Of a stretch of DNA of 15,504 nucleotides, positions 7,740 through 14,264 are shown piece by piece (position 1 is the stretch's first letter; every line of letters begins with the position of its first letter). The stretch is from Roseovarius sp. GTDB lineage: Bacteria > Pseudomonadota > Alphaproteobacteria > Rhodobacterales > Rhodobacteraceae. The position numbers and the translations under genes are program-made. Location: contig JAASSQ010000044.1 of assembly GCA_021767845.1 (NCBI GenBank), positions 1 to 15,504 of the forward strand, written 5' to 3'. The notes under the pieces were generated by a model. That model was given only the letters and a program-made list of their open reading frames with translations, was not told the origin of the DNA and did no database searches.

Positions 7740-7800
7740 GCACTGTCGCGGGCCGGGTTAACCCACCGTGCGTTGCATCCCTGGGCGGGCCGGGGCCTCC

Positions 7801-7843
7801 GGCGGGGGTATTTGGGCCAAGAAGATGCCCGCAGGCCCCCGCC
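7801..7843. repeat. inverted repeat in intergenic block, possibly a dispersed REP-like element
   Basis: GGCGGGGG (7801-7808) and CCCCCGCC (7836-7843) are exact inverted repeats around a 27-base centre holding TTGGGCCAA (7812-7820), a small dyad of its own. About 15 bases further on, AAATACTCCGGGGG (7857-7870) approximates the reverse complement of the TCCGGCGGGGGTATTT segment. The whole block therefore reads as an imperfect inverted duplication. From memory, GGCGGG-GTATTT-type intergenic sequences recur in Rhodobacterales genomes; I cannot verify that here. Confidence 0.5.
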
Positions 7844-7874
7844 TTCATCGTTCGTGAAATACTCCGGGGGTGAA

Positions 7875-7931
7875 TTGGCCGCAGGCCAAGAGGGGGCAGC
7901 GCCCCCAGTCCCCGGCGCGCGGGACGCGCGC
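7875..7931. terminator. three consecutive hairpins between convergent ecsC-like gene and ptsP
   Basis: Three perfect short stems follow one another: TTGGCC-GCA-GGCCAA (7875-7889), GGGGGC-AGC-GCCCCC (7892-7906) and GCGCGC-GGGAC-GCGCGC (7915-7931). They end 23 bases from the ptsP stop. Their place between two converging transcripts suggests bidirectional termination or 3'-end protection. No T-tract is present on either strand. Together with the tandem repeat and the upstream inverted repeat they fill the 305-base gap; I see no gene in it. Confidence 0.55.
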
Positions 7932-7953
7932 AAGACCGGGCGGGTCGCGCCGG

Positions 7954-10197
7954 TCAGAGCTTGCCGCGCAGGTAGTCCATCACGGCCGGGCGCACCGATT
8001 GTTCGCCGCGGTCGCGGGCGTCGAAGATCACGCGGCGCAACTCGGTCAGGTCGGTGCGGCGCAGGATCGACTTGACCGGGCCGATCGAGGCCGGGCGCAT
8101 CGACAAGGTGCGCAGCCCGATCGCCGCGAGGCAGGCGGCCTCGACCGGGCGGCCGGCATCCTCGCCGCAGAAGCTGAGCGGCGTGGCCGAAGCCTCGCAG
8201 CGGGCCACGATGCCTTCGATGAAGGTCAGGAAGCTGACATTGAGCGTGTCGTAGCGGCGGCGCACCAGCTCGTTCTCGCGGTCGGCGGCGAAGAAGAACT
8301 GCTTGAGATCGTTGCCGCCGATCGACAGGAAATCGACCTCGGCATAGAAGCTGTCGGGCGCGAAGGCGAGCGAGGGGGTTTCGAGCATCGCGCCCACCTC
8401 GAGCGTTTCGGGCAGGGGGTGGCCGAGGATGCGTTCGCGGGCCATCGCCTTGTCCATCTCGGCGCGGGCGGCGGTGTATTCCTCGCGCTGGGCGACGAAG
8501 GGGAACATCACCGTCAGCGGGCGCCCGGCGGCGGCGCGGATGAGCGCCTGGAGCTGCATCCGCATCACGCCGGGCTTGTCGAGCCCCACCCGCACGGCGC
8601 GCCAGCCGAGCGCGGGGTTCGGCTCGTCCACGGCCTTCATGTAGGGCAGCACCTTGTCCGACCCGATGTCGAGCGTGCGGAACACCACGCGCTTGCCGCC
8701 GGCGGCGTCCATCACGCGGGCATAAAGCTCGCTCAGTTCGGCGCGCTTGGGCATGTGGTTGCGCACCAGGAACTGAAGCTCGGTGCGGAAGAGGCCCACG
8801 CCTTCGGCGCCGGAGCTTCCCAGGCTGGGCAGGTCGGCCATCAGCCCGGCATTCATCTGCATCGCGATGCGCGTGCCGCAGAGGGTTTCGGCGGGCTTGT
8901 CGCGGAGCGAGGCGTAGCGTTCCTGGGCCTTGGCCTGCATGGCCATCTTGTCGCGAAACGCCGCCGTCACGGTATCGTCGGGGCGCAGGTGGACCACGCC
9001 CTGGTCGCCATCGACCAGCACGTGATCGCCGTTCAGCGCCTCGGTGGTGATGCGGTCGGCATGGATCACCAGAGGGATCGCCAGCGCGCGGGCCACGATC
9101 GCCGCGTGGGAGCCGACCGAGCCTTCCTCGAGCACGATGCCCTTGAGCGCGCGGCCATAATCCAGCAGTTCCGCCGGGCCGATGTTGCGCGCGACCAGGA
9201 TCGGGTCGGGCGGCATCTCGGCGCCGGTTTCGTGGCCCTGGCCGGTGAGGATGCGCAACAGGCGGTTGCTGAGATCGTCGAGATCGTGCAGCCGGTCGCG
9301 CAGGTAGGCATCGGTGACCTGGCCCATGCGGGCGCGGGCGGTGGATTGTTCCTTTTCGACCGCCGCCTCGGCCGAGAGGCCGCGGCCGATATCCTCTTCC
9401 ATGCGGCGCAGCCAGCCCTTGGAATTGGCGAACATGCGGTAGGCTTCGAGCACCTGGAGCTGTTCCTTGTCACCGCTGGCGGCGGTGGACAGCATCCGGT
9501 CCACGCCCACGCGCAGATCCTCGACCGCCTCGTGCAGGCGCTCGCGCTCGCGCTGGGGATCGTCGGCGATGGGGTTGGTGACGACCACGCGGGGTTCGTG
9601 CAGCCAGACATGGCCCTGTGCCGCGCCCTCTTGCGCGCCGGTGCCGCGGAACAGCACGGCCTGCTGGTGGCGGGCGGACATGGCCGCGCCTTCACCGACG
9701 AAGGCGCCCAGCTCGGCCATCTCGGCCAGCACCATGGCCACGACCTCGAGCGCGTAGACCTCTTCGTCCGAATAGGTGCGCGAATCCTTGGATTGCACGA
9801 CGAGAACGCCCAGCATCTCGCCCAAGCGCTGCACGGGGACGCCGAGGAAGGCGCAATAGGCCTCTTCGCCGGTTTCGGGCATGTAGCGGAAACCGGGCGT
9901 GCCGGGGGCGTCGTCGGTGTTGACGATCTTGCCGGTGCGCGCCACGCGCCCGACCAGCCCCTCGCCCAGGCGCATGCGGGTTTCGTGCACCGCCTGCGGG
10001 TTCAACCCTTCGGTGGCGCAAAGTTCCAGCGTGTCCTCGTCGCGGAACAGGTAGATCGAGCAGACCTCGGTGCGCATTTCCTCGGCGATGAGCCGGGTGA
10101 TGCGGTCGAGCCGCTGCTGGCCGGCGGCATCCTCGGCCATGACGGCGCGCAGGCGGCCGAGCATCTGGCGGCTGTCTGTCTGGAAATCCTGCGTCAT
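7954..10197 (-). CDS. ptsP: phosphoenolpyruvate-protein phosphotransferase of the nitrogen PTS (EI-Ntr, GAF-containing)
   Basis: Takes phosphate from PEP and passes it to NPr, the first step of the regulatory PTS-Ntr chain in the cytosol. The 747 residues divide into an N-terminal GAF sensor (about 27-165, including RLGEGLVGRVARTGKIV), an enzyme-I helical domain, and a PEP-binding barrel. The phospho-accepting His364 is in GSVGSHAAIVARALAIP (359-375). PEP-site signatures are GAEGVGLFRTELQFL (463-477), FRTLDIGSDK (506-515) and SIGGNDLKQ (625-633; Thr is usual where Gly628 stands), with catalytic Cys677 in SFCGEDAG. The GAF domain distinguishes EI-Ntr from sugar-PTS EI; in enterobacteria it binds glutamine. 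The ribosome binding site is weak (CAGGG). The gene follows lysC by 73 bases on the same strand, an arrangement known in alphaproteobacteria. Confidence 0.96.
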   Translation of the reverse strand: MTQDFQTDSRQMLGRLRAVMAEDAAGQQRLDRITRLIAEEMRTEVCSIYLFRDEDTLELCATEGLNPQAVHETRMRLGEGLVGRVARTGKIVNTDDAPGTPGFRYMPETGEEAYCAFLGVPVQRLGEMLGVLVVQSKDSRTYSDEEVYALEVVAMVLAEMAELGAFVGEGAAMSARHQQAVLFRGTGAQEGAAQGHVWLHEPRVVVTNPIADDPQRERERLHEAVEDLRVGVDRMLSTAASGDKEQLQVLEAYRMFANSKGWLRRMEEDIGRGLSAEAAVEKEQSTARARMGQVTDAYLRDRLHDLDDLSNRLLRILTGQGHETGAEMPPDPILVARNIGPAELLDYGRALKGIVLEEGSVGSHAAIVARALAIPLVIHADRITTEALNGDHVLVDGDQGVVHLRPDDTVTAAFRDKMAMQAKAQERYASLRDKPAETLCGTRIAMQMNAGLMADLPSLGSSGAEGVGLFRTELQFLVRNHMPKRAELSELYARVMDAAGGKRVVFRTLDIGSDKVLPYMKAVDEPNPALGWRAVRVGLDKPGVMRMQLQALIRAAAGRPLTVMFPFVAQREEYTAARAEMDKAMARERILGHPLPETLEVGAMLETPSLAFAPDSFYAEVDFLSIGGNDLKQFFFAADRENELVRRRYDTLNVSFLTFIEGIVARCEASATPLSFCGEDAGRPVEAACLAAIGLRTLSMRPASIGPVKSILRRTDLTELRRVIFDARDRGEQSVRPAVMDYLRGKL

Positions 10198-10219
10198 GTC
10201 AAAAGCCCTGCGTCCCCCG

Positions 10220-10245
10220 CCGCGTCAGGCGGACAAGCCTGCGGG
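10220..10245 (-). other. stem-loop in the lysC-ptsP gap
   Basis: CAGGC (10226-10230) and GCCTG (10237-10241) pair around GGACAA, and the stem can extend outward with bulges to CC/GG at 10220-10221 and 10244-10245. It lies between the lysC stop and the ptsP start on their coding strand. Without a U-tract it is more likely a processing or attenuation element than a full terminator. Low weight. Confidence 0.35.
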
Positions 10246-10270
10246 CCCCACCCGGGCGAGGGTGCAGGCG

Positions 10271-11509
10271 TCAGGCCGATTTGTCCAATTCGAACGCATC
10301 ATGCAGCGCCTGAACGGCGAGTTCCATGTATTTCCGGTCGATCAGCACGGAAATCTTTATCTCGGAGGTTGCGATGACCTTGATGTTCACGCCTTCGTCC
10401 GAGAGCGTCCTGAACATCCGGGCGGCGACGCCCGACTGGCTGCGCATCCCGATGCCCACGGCCGAGACCTTGGCGACATTGGTGTCGGCCACGAGGTCGT
10501 GGTAGTTGATGTCGCCGCGCTCCTTGGCCTCCTGCAGGGCCTTCTCGGCGCGCAGCACCTGATCGGTGGGGCAGGAGAAGGTCATGTCGGTGCGCCCCTC
10601 TTCGGAGATGTTCTGCACGATCATGTCCACGTTGACGCCGGCTTCGGACAGCGGGCCGAAGATGGCGGCGGCAATGCCGGGGCGGTCGGCCACGGAAATG
10701 AGGGTCATTTTCGCCTCGTCGCGCGAATAGGCGATCCCGTTGACGACATTGGATTCCATGATTTCCTCCTCGGCGCAGACAAGGGTGCCCGCGTCATCCG
10801 ACTGTTCCTCGAAGCTGCTGAGCACGCGCAGTTTCACGTTATACCGCATGGCCAGTTCCACCGAGCGGGTTTGCAGCACCTTGGCCCCGAGCGAGGCCAG
10901 TTCCAGCATTTCCTCGAACGCGATCCGGTCAAGCCTGCGGGCCTTGTCGCAGATCCGTGGATCGGTGGTGTAGACGCCGTCCACATCCGTGTAGATGTCG
11001 CAGCGTTCGGCATCGAAGGCGGCGGCGAAGGCAACGGCGGTGGTGTCCGATCCGCCGCGCCCGAGAGTGGTGATGCGGCCCTCGGGGCTGATGCCCTGAA
11101 AGCCCGCGACGACGGCCACGCGCATCCCTTCGGCGAACTTGGCGGTGATGTTGTCGGGGGGGATGTCCTCGATCCGGGCGGCGGAATGGGCCGAGGTGGT
11201 CTTGACCGGCACCTGCCAGCCCTGCCAGCTGCGCGCGGGCACGTCCATTTCCTGCAAGGTCAGCGCCATCAGCCCGGCGGTGACGTTTTCGCCCGAGCTG
11301 ACCACGGCATCGTATTCGCGCGCGTCGTAGAGCGGCGAGGTTTCGCCCACCAGCCCCACCAGCTTGTTGGTTTCGCCCGACATGGCCGAGACGATGACGA
11401 TCACGTCATAGCCCTTGGCCACCTCGACGCCGACGCGCTTGGCGGCGCGGCGGATGCGGTCGGTCGTGGCGACGGAGGTGCCGCCGAATTTCATCACGAG
11501 AACGGGCAT
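10271..11509 (-). CDS. lysC: aspartate kinase
   Basis: Phosphorylates aspartate, the first step toward lysine, threonine, methionine and diaminopimelate. The 412-residue product matches monofunctional class aspartokinases. Kinase motifs: KFGGTSV (residues 7-13), SSGENVTAG (71-79), TTLGRGGSDTTAVA (147-160) and TDVDGVYTTDPR (174-185). Two ACT regulatory domains follow, about 266-340 (TLISVADRPGIAAAIF) and 347-412 (KVSAVGIGMRSQSGVAARMF); they normally bind lysine and/or threonine for feedback inhibition. AAGGGA precedes the ATG by about six bases. A strong internal start at codon 251 is listed separately. The gene is followed by ptsP; whether the two are co-transcribed is inferred from spacing. 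Confidence 0.96.
   Translation of the reverse strand: MPVLVMKFGGTSVATTDRIRRAAKRVGVEVAKGYDVIVIVSAMSGETNKLVGLVGETSPLYDAREYDAVVSSGENVTAGLMALTLQEMDVPARSWQGWQVPVKTTSAHSAARIEDIPPDNITAKFAEGMRVAVVAGFQGISPEGRITTLGRGGSDTTAVAFAAAFDAERCDIYTDVDGVYTTDPRICDKARRLDRIAFEEMLELASLGAKVLQTRSVELAMRYNVKLRVLSSFEEQSDDAGTLVCAEEEIMESNVVNGIAYSRDEAKMTLISVADRPGIAAAIFGPLSEAGVNVDMIVQNISEEGRTDMTFSCPTDQVLRAEKALQEAKERGDINYHDLVADTNVAKVSAVGIGMRSQSGVAARMFRTLSDEGVNIKVIATSEIKISVLIDRKYMELAVQALHDAFELDKSA
10757..10771 (-). promoter_or_regulatory. internal ribosome binding site and start for a lysC beta subunit
   Basis: On the minus strand GAGGAGG (10771-10765) stands five bases before an in-frame ATG (10759-10757), which is lysC codon 251. 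It is the best Shine-Dalgarno match I saw in the window, better than that of lysC itself. Translation from it would give a 162-residue protein made only of the two ACT domains (10759 down to 10271). Corynebacterium and Bacillus lysC make exactly such a beta subunit from an internal start at about codon 250. Because GAGGAGGAAATC also encodes Glu-Glu-Glu-Ile, the match could be coincidental. Confidence 0.55.
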
Positions 11510-11536
11510 GGCGCGTCCCTTGCTGCAATCGGGCGC

Positions 11537-11565
11537 GGTTTACGCGGGGTTGCGGGCAAGGGCAA
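11537..11565 (-). promoter_or_regulatory. possible lysC promoter
   Basis: Reading the minus strand in the 110-base gap upstream of lysC, TTGCCC (11565-11560) and TAAACC (11542-11537) are 17 bases apart and the latter ends 27 bases before the lysC ATG. Both hexamers match the sigma-70 consensus only in part, and the -35 lies in a TTGCCC-TTGCCC direct repeat. No other candidate was seen in the gap. Confidence 0.25.
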
Positions 11566-11619
11566 GGTGCAAGCCGCACGGCGGCGCCAATTTGCCTTGG
11601 CCGTGTCAGGCGGGCCGTG

Positions 11620-12180
11620 TCAGCCGGGACGCTGGAGGCTGTCGCGCAGTTTCTTCATGCGGCGCTGGAAGGTGCGGCGGTGCATGTTGAGGCGGCGGGC
11701 GGCCTCGGTCGTGTTGTCGCCGGATTCGCGGTAGATGCGCTGCATGTGTTCGAGCCGGGCGCGATCGGGGTCGATGGGATTGTCGGGCGGGGCGGGCTGG
11801 CCCTCGGGCGGGGCCAGAAGGGCGGCCACGATCTCGTCGGCGGTGACGGGTTTGGCGAGGTAGTCGATCGCGCCGTGCTTGACGGCGGCAACGGCGGTGG
11901 GGGTGTTGCCATAGCCCGTGAGCACGATGGGGCGCGCGTCGGGGCGGCTGCGGGCCAGGGCGTCGATGAAGCTGAGGCCCGAGCCGTCCCCGAGGCGCAG
12001 ATCGACCACGGCAAAGGCGGGCGGCGCGGGGTCCAGCCGGTCGATCGCGGCCGCGACGGATGCGGCGGAGGTCACGGCAAAGCCGCGCTTTTCCAGCGCC
12101 TTGGCCAGTTGTGCGCGCAGCGCGTCGTCATCCTCGAGAATGAGGAGCGAGCGGTCGGAGATGTCTTCGAGATCCTTCAC
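11620..12180 (-). CDS. PrrA/RegA/ActR-like response regulator with Fis-type HTH
   Basis: A 186-residue DNA-binding response regulator. The receiver domain (about 11-125) has the acidic pocket ILEDDD (14-19), phosphoacceptor Asp60 in VVDLRLGDGSG, Thr88 and Lys110 (YLAKP). A Pro-rich hinge (123-137) leads to a Fis-type helix-turn-helix, TTEAARRLNMHRRTFQRRMKK (157-177), whose RRLNMHRRT segment is that of the redox regulators RegA/PrrA. After it the sequence departs: the family usually ends RRTLQRILAKR. I prefer GTG 12180 (GGAAGG at 12190-12195, nine bases upstream; length then matches about 184 residues of PrrA) over ATG 12225. The classic regA gene neighbours regB and senC; neither is here, so this may be a paralogue with an unlinked kinase. 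Confidence 0.88.
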   Translation of the reverse strand: MKDLEDISDRSLLILEDDDALRAQLAKALEKRGFAVTSAASVAAAIDRLDPAPPAFAVVDLRLGDGSGLSFIDALARSRPDARPIVLTGYGNTPTAVAAVKHGAIDYLAKPVTADEIVAALLAPPEGQPAPPDNPIDPDRARLEHMQRIYRESGDNTTEAARRLNMHRRTFQRRMKKLRDSLQRPG

Positions 12181-12312
12181 GGGCGCGATCCTTCCTGTCG
12201 CAATCTGCAAGGGGCTACGCGCCACGCGCCGCGGTGGATCGGGCGTTCACGCGGATGTCAGAATCCGGGATGCGGCGGTATGCAGGACCGGCCCACGCGG
12301 GCGCGGATCGCC

Positions 12313-12960
12313 TCAGAACGGGTGCGGGCGCCCGTCCCAGGTGAGGAATTCGCCGGTGGTGGCCGTGTCGAGCGCCTCGAAGCGGGCCATCAGCCCGTCG
12401 GCGGACTGATCGACCGAGATGTCGGCGGCCTCACCGCCCATGTCGGTGCGGACCCAGCCGGGGTGGTAGATGCCCACGGGGATCGAAAGCTGCGCGAGGT
12501 CCACCGCCAGGTTGCGCCCGAGATTGAGCGCCGCGGCCTTGGAGGCGCGGTAGATATAGCTGCCGCCCGGTGCCAGCGTGGAACTGGCCATCTGGCTGGA
12601 GATGATCGCGATCTTCGGGGCGGGCGCGCGTTGCAGGTGGGGCAGCAGCGACTGCACCGTGAGAAAGACACCGGTGACGTTGGTGGCGAAGGTGTCGGCC
12701 CACATGCCCGCGGGGTAGCCATCGGCAAGGCGCTCGCCCTTGTCGGGATAGATGCCCGCGTTGCAGATCAGCAGGTCCACGGCCTGCCCGTCGAGCCGAT
12801 GGGCGAGGGCCGCCTGGCTGGCCGGGTCGGCCACGTCGAGCGCGGCCAGATCGCCGCCGCCCTGCCGCGAGGTGCCGGTCACGCGGTGGCCGGCGGCGGT
12901 ATAGCGGGTCATGAGGGCCTGTCCGATGCCGCGGCTGGCCCCGGTGATGACGAGATGCAT
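12313..12960 (-). CDS. short-chain dehydrogenase/reductase
   Basis: A 215-residue NAD(P)-dependent Rossmann-fold oxidoreductase of the classical SDR type. The cofactor loop is TGASRGIG (residues 6-13), the stabilising NAG is at 67-69, and the catalytic residues are Ser121/Ser122, Tyr137 and Lys141 (YRASK). PGWVRTDMGG (167-176) is the usual post-catalytic loop. Arg32 after the second beta strand (GTSRQ) suggests NADP(H) preference. AGGAG lies 11 bases before the ATG, a slightly long spacing. The physiological substrate cannot be read from the sequence; the neighbours (a response regulator downstream, DUF1178 upstream) do not suggest a pathway. Confidence 0.9.
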   Translation of the reverse strand: MHLVITGASRGIGQALMTRYTAAGHRVTGTSRQGGGDLAALDVADPASQAALAHRLDGQAVDLLICNAGIYPDKGERLADGYPAGMWADTFATNVTGVFLTVQSLLPHLQRAPAPKIAIISSQMASSTLAPGGSYIYRASKAAALNLGRNLAVDLAQLSIPVGIYHPGWVRTDMGGEAADISVDQSADGLMARFEALDTATTGEFLTWDGRPHPF

Positions 12961-13037
12961 GTGAACGGATGCTCCTGTGGCAGGGTGGGCGTTGCGTGGC
13001 GCGCGCGATTGCGGTGGGCCGGTTCGGTCGGGTGCGG

Positions 13038-13502
13038 TCAGTTGGTCTTGCGGCCCGGAAGGAAGGGCAGGGGGGTGACGGGCACGCCCTCTTCGATCAA
13101 TTTGCGGGCCTCTTCGGGCTTGGCCTCGCCGTGGATGGGACGTTCGGGGCTGTCGCCGGCATGGATGCTGCGGGCCTCGGCCGCGAAGTTTCGACCGACA
13201 TATTCGGAATGTCTCTCGATCTGCTTGCGCAGTTCGGCCATCGCCTGTTCGGCCGGGCTGGCCGGTTGGCTGAGGGCGCCGGGCCGCGGGGCCGGGTCAG
13301 GCGCGGGCGCGGCCTCGTCCGCCGTGGCCGATCTGCGCCCGCTGGACAGGCGCGGGGCCATCATGGCCTTGTCCACATTGGCCGATCCGCAGACCGGGCA
13401 GGCCACCATGCCCGCCGCCTTGAGCGTGTCGTAGGCATCGGCGGACTGGAACCAGCTGTCGAACCTGTGGTCCTGATCGCATTTGAGCGCGAAGTTGATC
13501 AT
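13038..13502 (-). CDS. DUF1178 family protein
   Basis: A 154-residue cytosolic protein of unknown function. It begins MINFALKCDQDHRFDSWF, the standard opening of the DUF1178 family, followed by a CPVCGS zinc-ribbon-like pair (Cys35, Cys38); Cys8 and His12 could complete a metal site. Residues 60-95 are a Pro/Ala-rich linker. The C-terminal part (ELRKQIERHSEYVGRNFAAEARSIH, from about 100, then GEAKPEEARKLIEEGVPVTPLPF) is the other conserved block. I chose the internal ATG at 13502 over the upstream in-frame ATG at 13529 because family members start at this methionine. It lies 67 bases downstream of the NUDIX gene on the same strand, a pairing that could indicate co-transcription. Confidence 0.9.
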   Translation of the reverse strand: MINFALKCDQDHRFDSWFQSADAYDTLKAAGMVACPVCGSANVDKAMMAPRLSSGRRSATADEAAPAPDPAPRPGALSQPASPAEQAMAELRKQIERHSEYVGRNFAAEARSIHAGDSPERPIHGEAKPEEARKLIEEGVPVTPLPFLPGRKTN

Positions 13503-13529
13503 CGGGCACCCATTGAAAAACCGGGGCAA

Positions 13530-13557
13530 TACTTATTGGAAACCGCCCGGCAATCAA
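13530..13557 (-). promoter_or_regulatory. possible promoter for the DUF1178 gene
   Basis: Reading the minus strand between the NUDIX stop and the DUF1178 start, TTGATT (13557-13552) and TAAGTA (13535-13530) are 16 bases apart. The last hexamer is 27 bases before the chosen ATG, in an AT-rich pocket. The match is partial and untested. Confidence 0.28.
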
Positions 13558-13569
13558 GTGCAGAGACGG

Positions 13570-14046
13570 TCAGCCGCGCAGCGTGCGCGGGTCGAAGTGG
13601 CGGATGAGCTGTGCCAGTTCGGGCTCGCTGATCCGCGCCGCGGCCTTGCGGGGGCGCAGCCATTTGCGCCGCCGTTCCCCTGCCTCGGGGTAGTCGCGGG
13701 CCAGCGACTTGACCTTGACGGGAAAGACCAGCCCCAGACAGGGCAGGCTGGTGCGGGGATCGGTGGCCTTGAGATAGGAAAAGAGGCCGATGCATTGCTC
13801 GATCGCCTTGCCGCGCACCCCGGCCTCTTCCCAGGCTTCGGTGAGGGCGGTCTCACCGGGGGTCTTGTCGGGGATGGGCCAGCCCTTGGGCACGATCCAG
13901 CGCCCCGAGCGGCGGCTGGTGATCAGCAGGATTTCCGGCTTGTCCTTGGTGACGCGGTAGCACAGGGCGGCGAATTGCGTGCGCAGGTCCGTCTTGGATT
14001 GCGGGCGCAGCGCGATGGGCAATTGCCTGTTGGCATGTAGTGTCAT
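13570..14046 (-). CDS. NUDIX hydrolase
   Basis: A 158-residue hydrolase that would cleave a nucleoside diphosphate linked to another moiety. The Nudix region is PKGWPIPDKTPGETALTEAWEEAGV (residues 53-77). Compared with the canonical GX5EX7REUXEEXGU box it has extra residues between the first Gly and Glu65, and Thr69 stands where Arg is usual, while the metal-binding Glu73-Glu74 pair is kept. This variant is common in a group of alphaproteobacterial Nudix proteins. I chose ATG 14046 (GAGGG just upstream) rather than ATG 14175: the longer frame would add 43 residues unlike the family and would read through the divergent iron operator. Substrate unknown; diphosphoinositol/diadenosine polyphosphate-like substrates are typical of related short Nudix enzymes. 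Confidence 0.9.
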   Translation of the reverse strand: MTLHANRQLPIALRPQSKTDLRTQFAALCYRVTKDKPEILLITSRRSGRWIVPKGWPIPDKTPGETALTEAWEEAGVRGKAIEQCIGLFSYLKATDPRTSLPCLGLVFPVKVKSLARDYPEAGERRRKWLRPRKAAARISEPELAQLIRHFDPRTLRG

Positions 14047-14148
14047 GGTCGCCCTCGTGTCTGCCCGGCCCCGTTTCGTCCAAGTATAGGCCAAGTCCCC
14101 GGCGCAAGGCCAGCGTCCTGTTGGGCCGATCCGCGGTGGCCCCGGTAA

Positions 14149-14195
14149 TCTGAGTAAAAAAATCAGAATTGACAATTCTGACAGGTTTTGTCAGA
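14149..14195. promoter_or_regulatory. four phased half-sites upstream of the iron operon (candidate Rrf2/RirA-type iron operator)
   Basis: TCTGA (14149), TCAGA (14163), TCTGA (14177) and TCAGA (14191) occur exactly every 14 bases in alternating orientation. They make two TCTGA-N9-TCAGA sites (14149-14167, 14177-14195; the second extends to TCTGACA-N5-TGTCAGA) and a perfect 19-base palindrome between them, TCAGAATTG-A-CAATTCTGA (14163-14181). TGA-N9-TCA is the described form of RirA sites, and the Rhodobacter IscR/Iron-Rhodo-box system is the lineage alternative. The regulator is inferred from the iron genes downstream. Confidence 0.7.
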
Positions 14196-14197
14196 TT
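14169..14197 (+). promoter_or_regulatory. probable promoter of the iron operon
   Basis: A consensus -35, TTGACA (14169-14174), lies inside the central palindrome. Seventeen bases later is a weak -10, CAGATT (14192-14197), which overlaps the last half-site. A protein bound to the array would cover both elements, which fits repression. The predicted leader is about 60 bases before the first start at 14265. Confidence 0.5.
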
Positions 14198-14264
14198 TCG
14201 ACTCATGCCACGCCACCCCATGCGGGCCAGCCGGTATCCAATCGACAAGACAGGGAGCTTTGGC

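Noticed and set aside
7870..10377. 835-residue plus-strand open frame opposite ptsP
   Set aside because: Antisense to a full-length ptsP with all catalytic motifs; His/Gly/Ala-rich shadow translation and no family motif.
10070..11734. 554-residue plus-strand open frame opposite lysC
   Set aside because: Antisense shadow of lysC; His/Asp/Gly-rich composition and no recognisable motif.
11617..13434. 605-residue plus-strand open frame over the response regulator, SDR and DUF1178 genes
   Set aside because: It runs antisense through three recognised genes and their gaps; composition is that of a GC-rich shadow.
14047..14175. Extended N-terminus for the NUDIX protein starting at 14175
   Set aside because: It would translate the iron operator region; the added residues do not resemble the family, and ATG 14046 has a good ribosome binding site.
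14163..14181. Classical Irr (ICE) or Fur box
   Set aside because: The palindrome has the 9-1-9 size of a Fur box but not its GATAAT core, and the spacing between GAA and TTC differs from the Irr motif as I recall it; the TGA-N9-TCA reading fits better.
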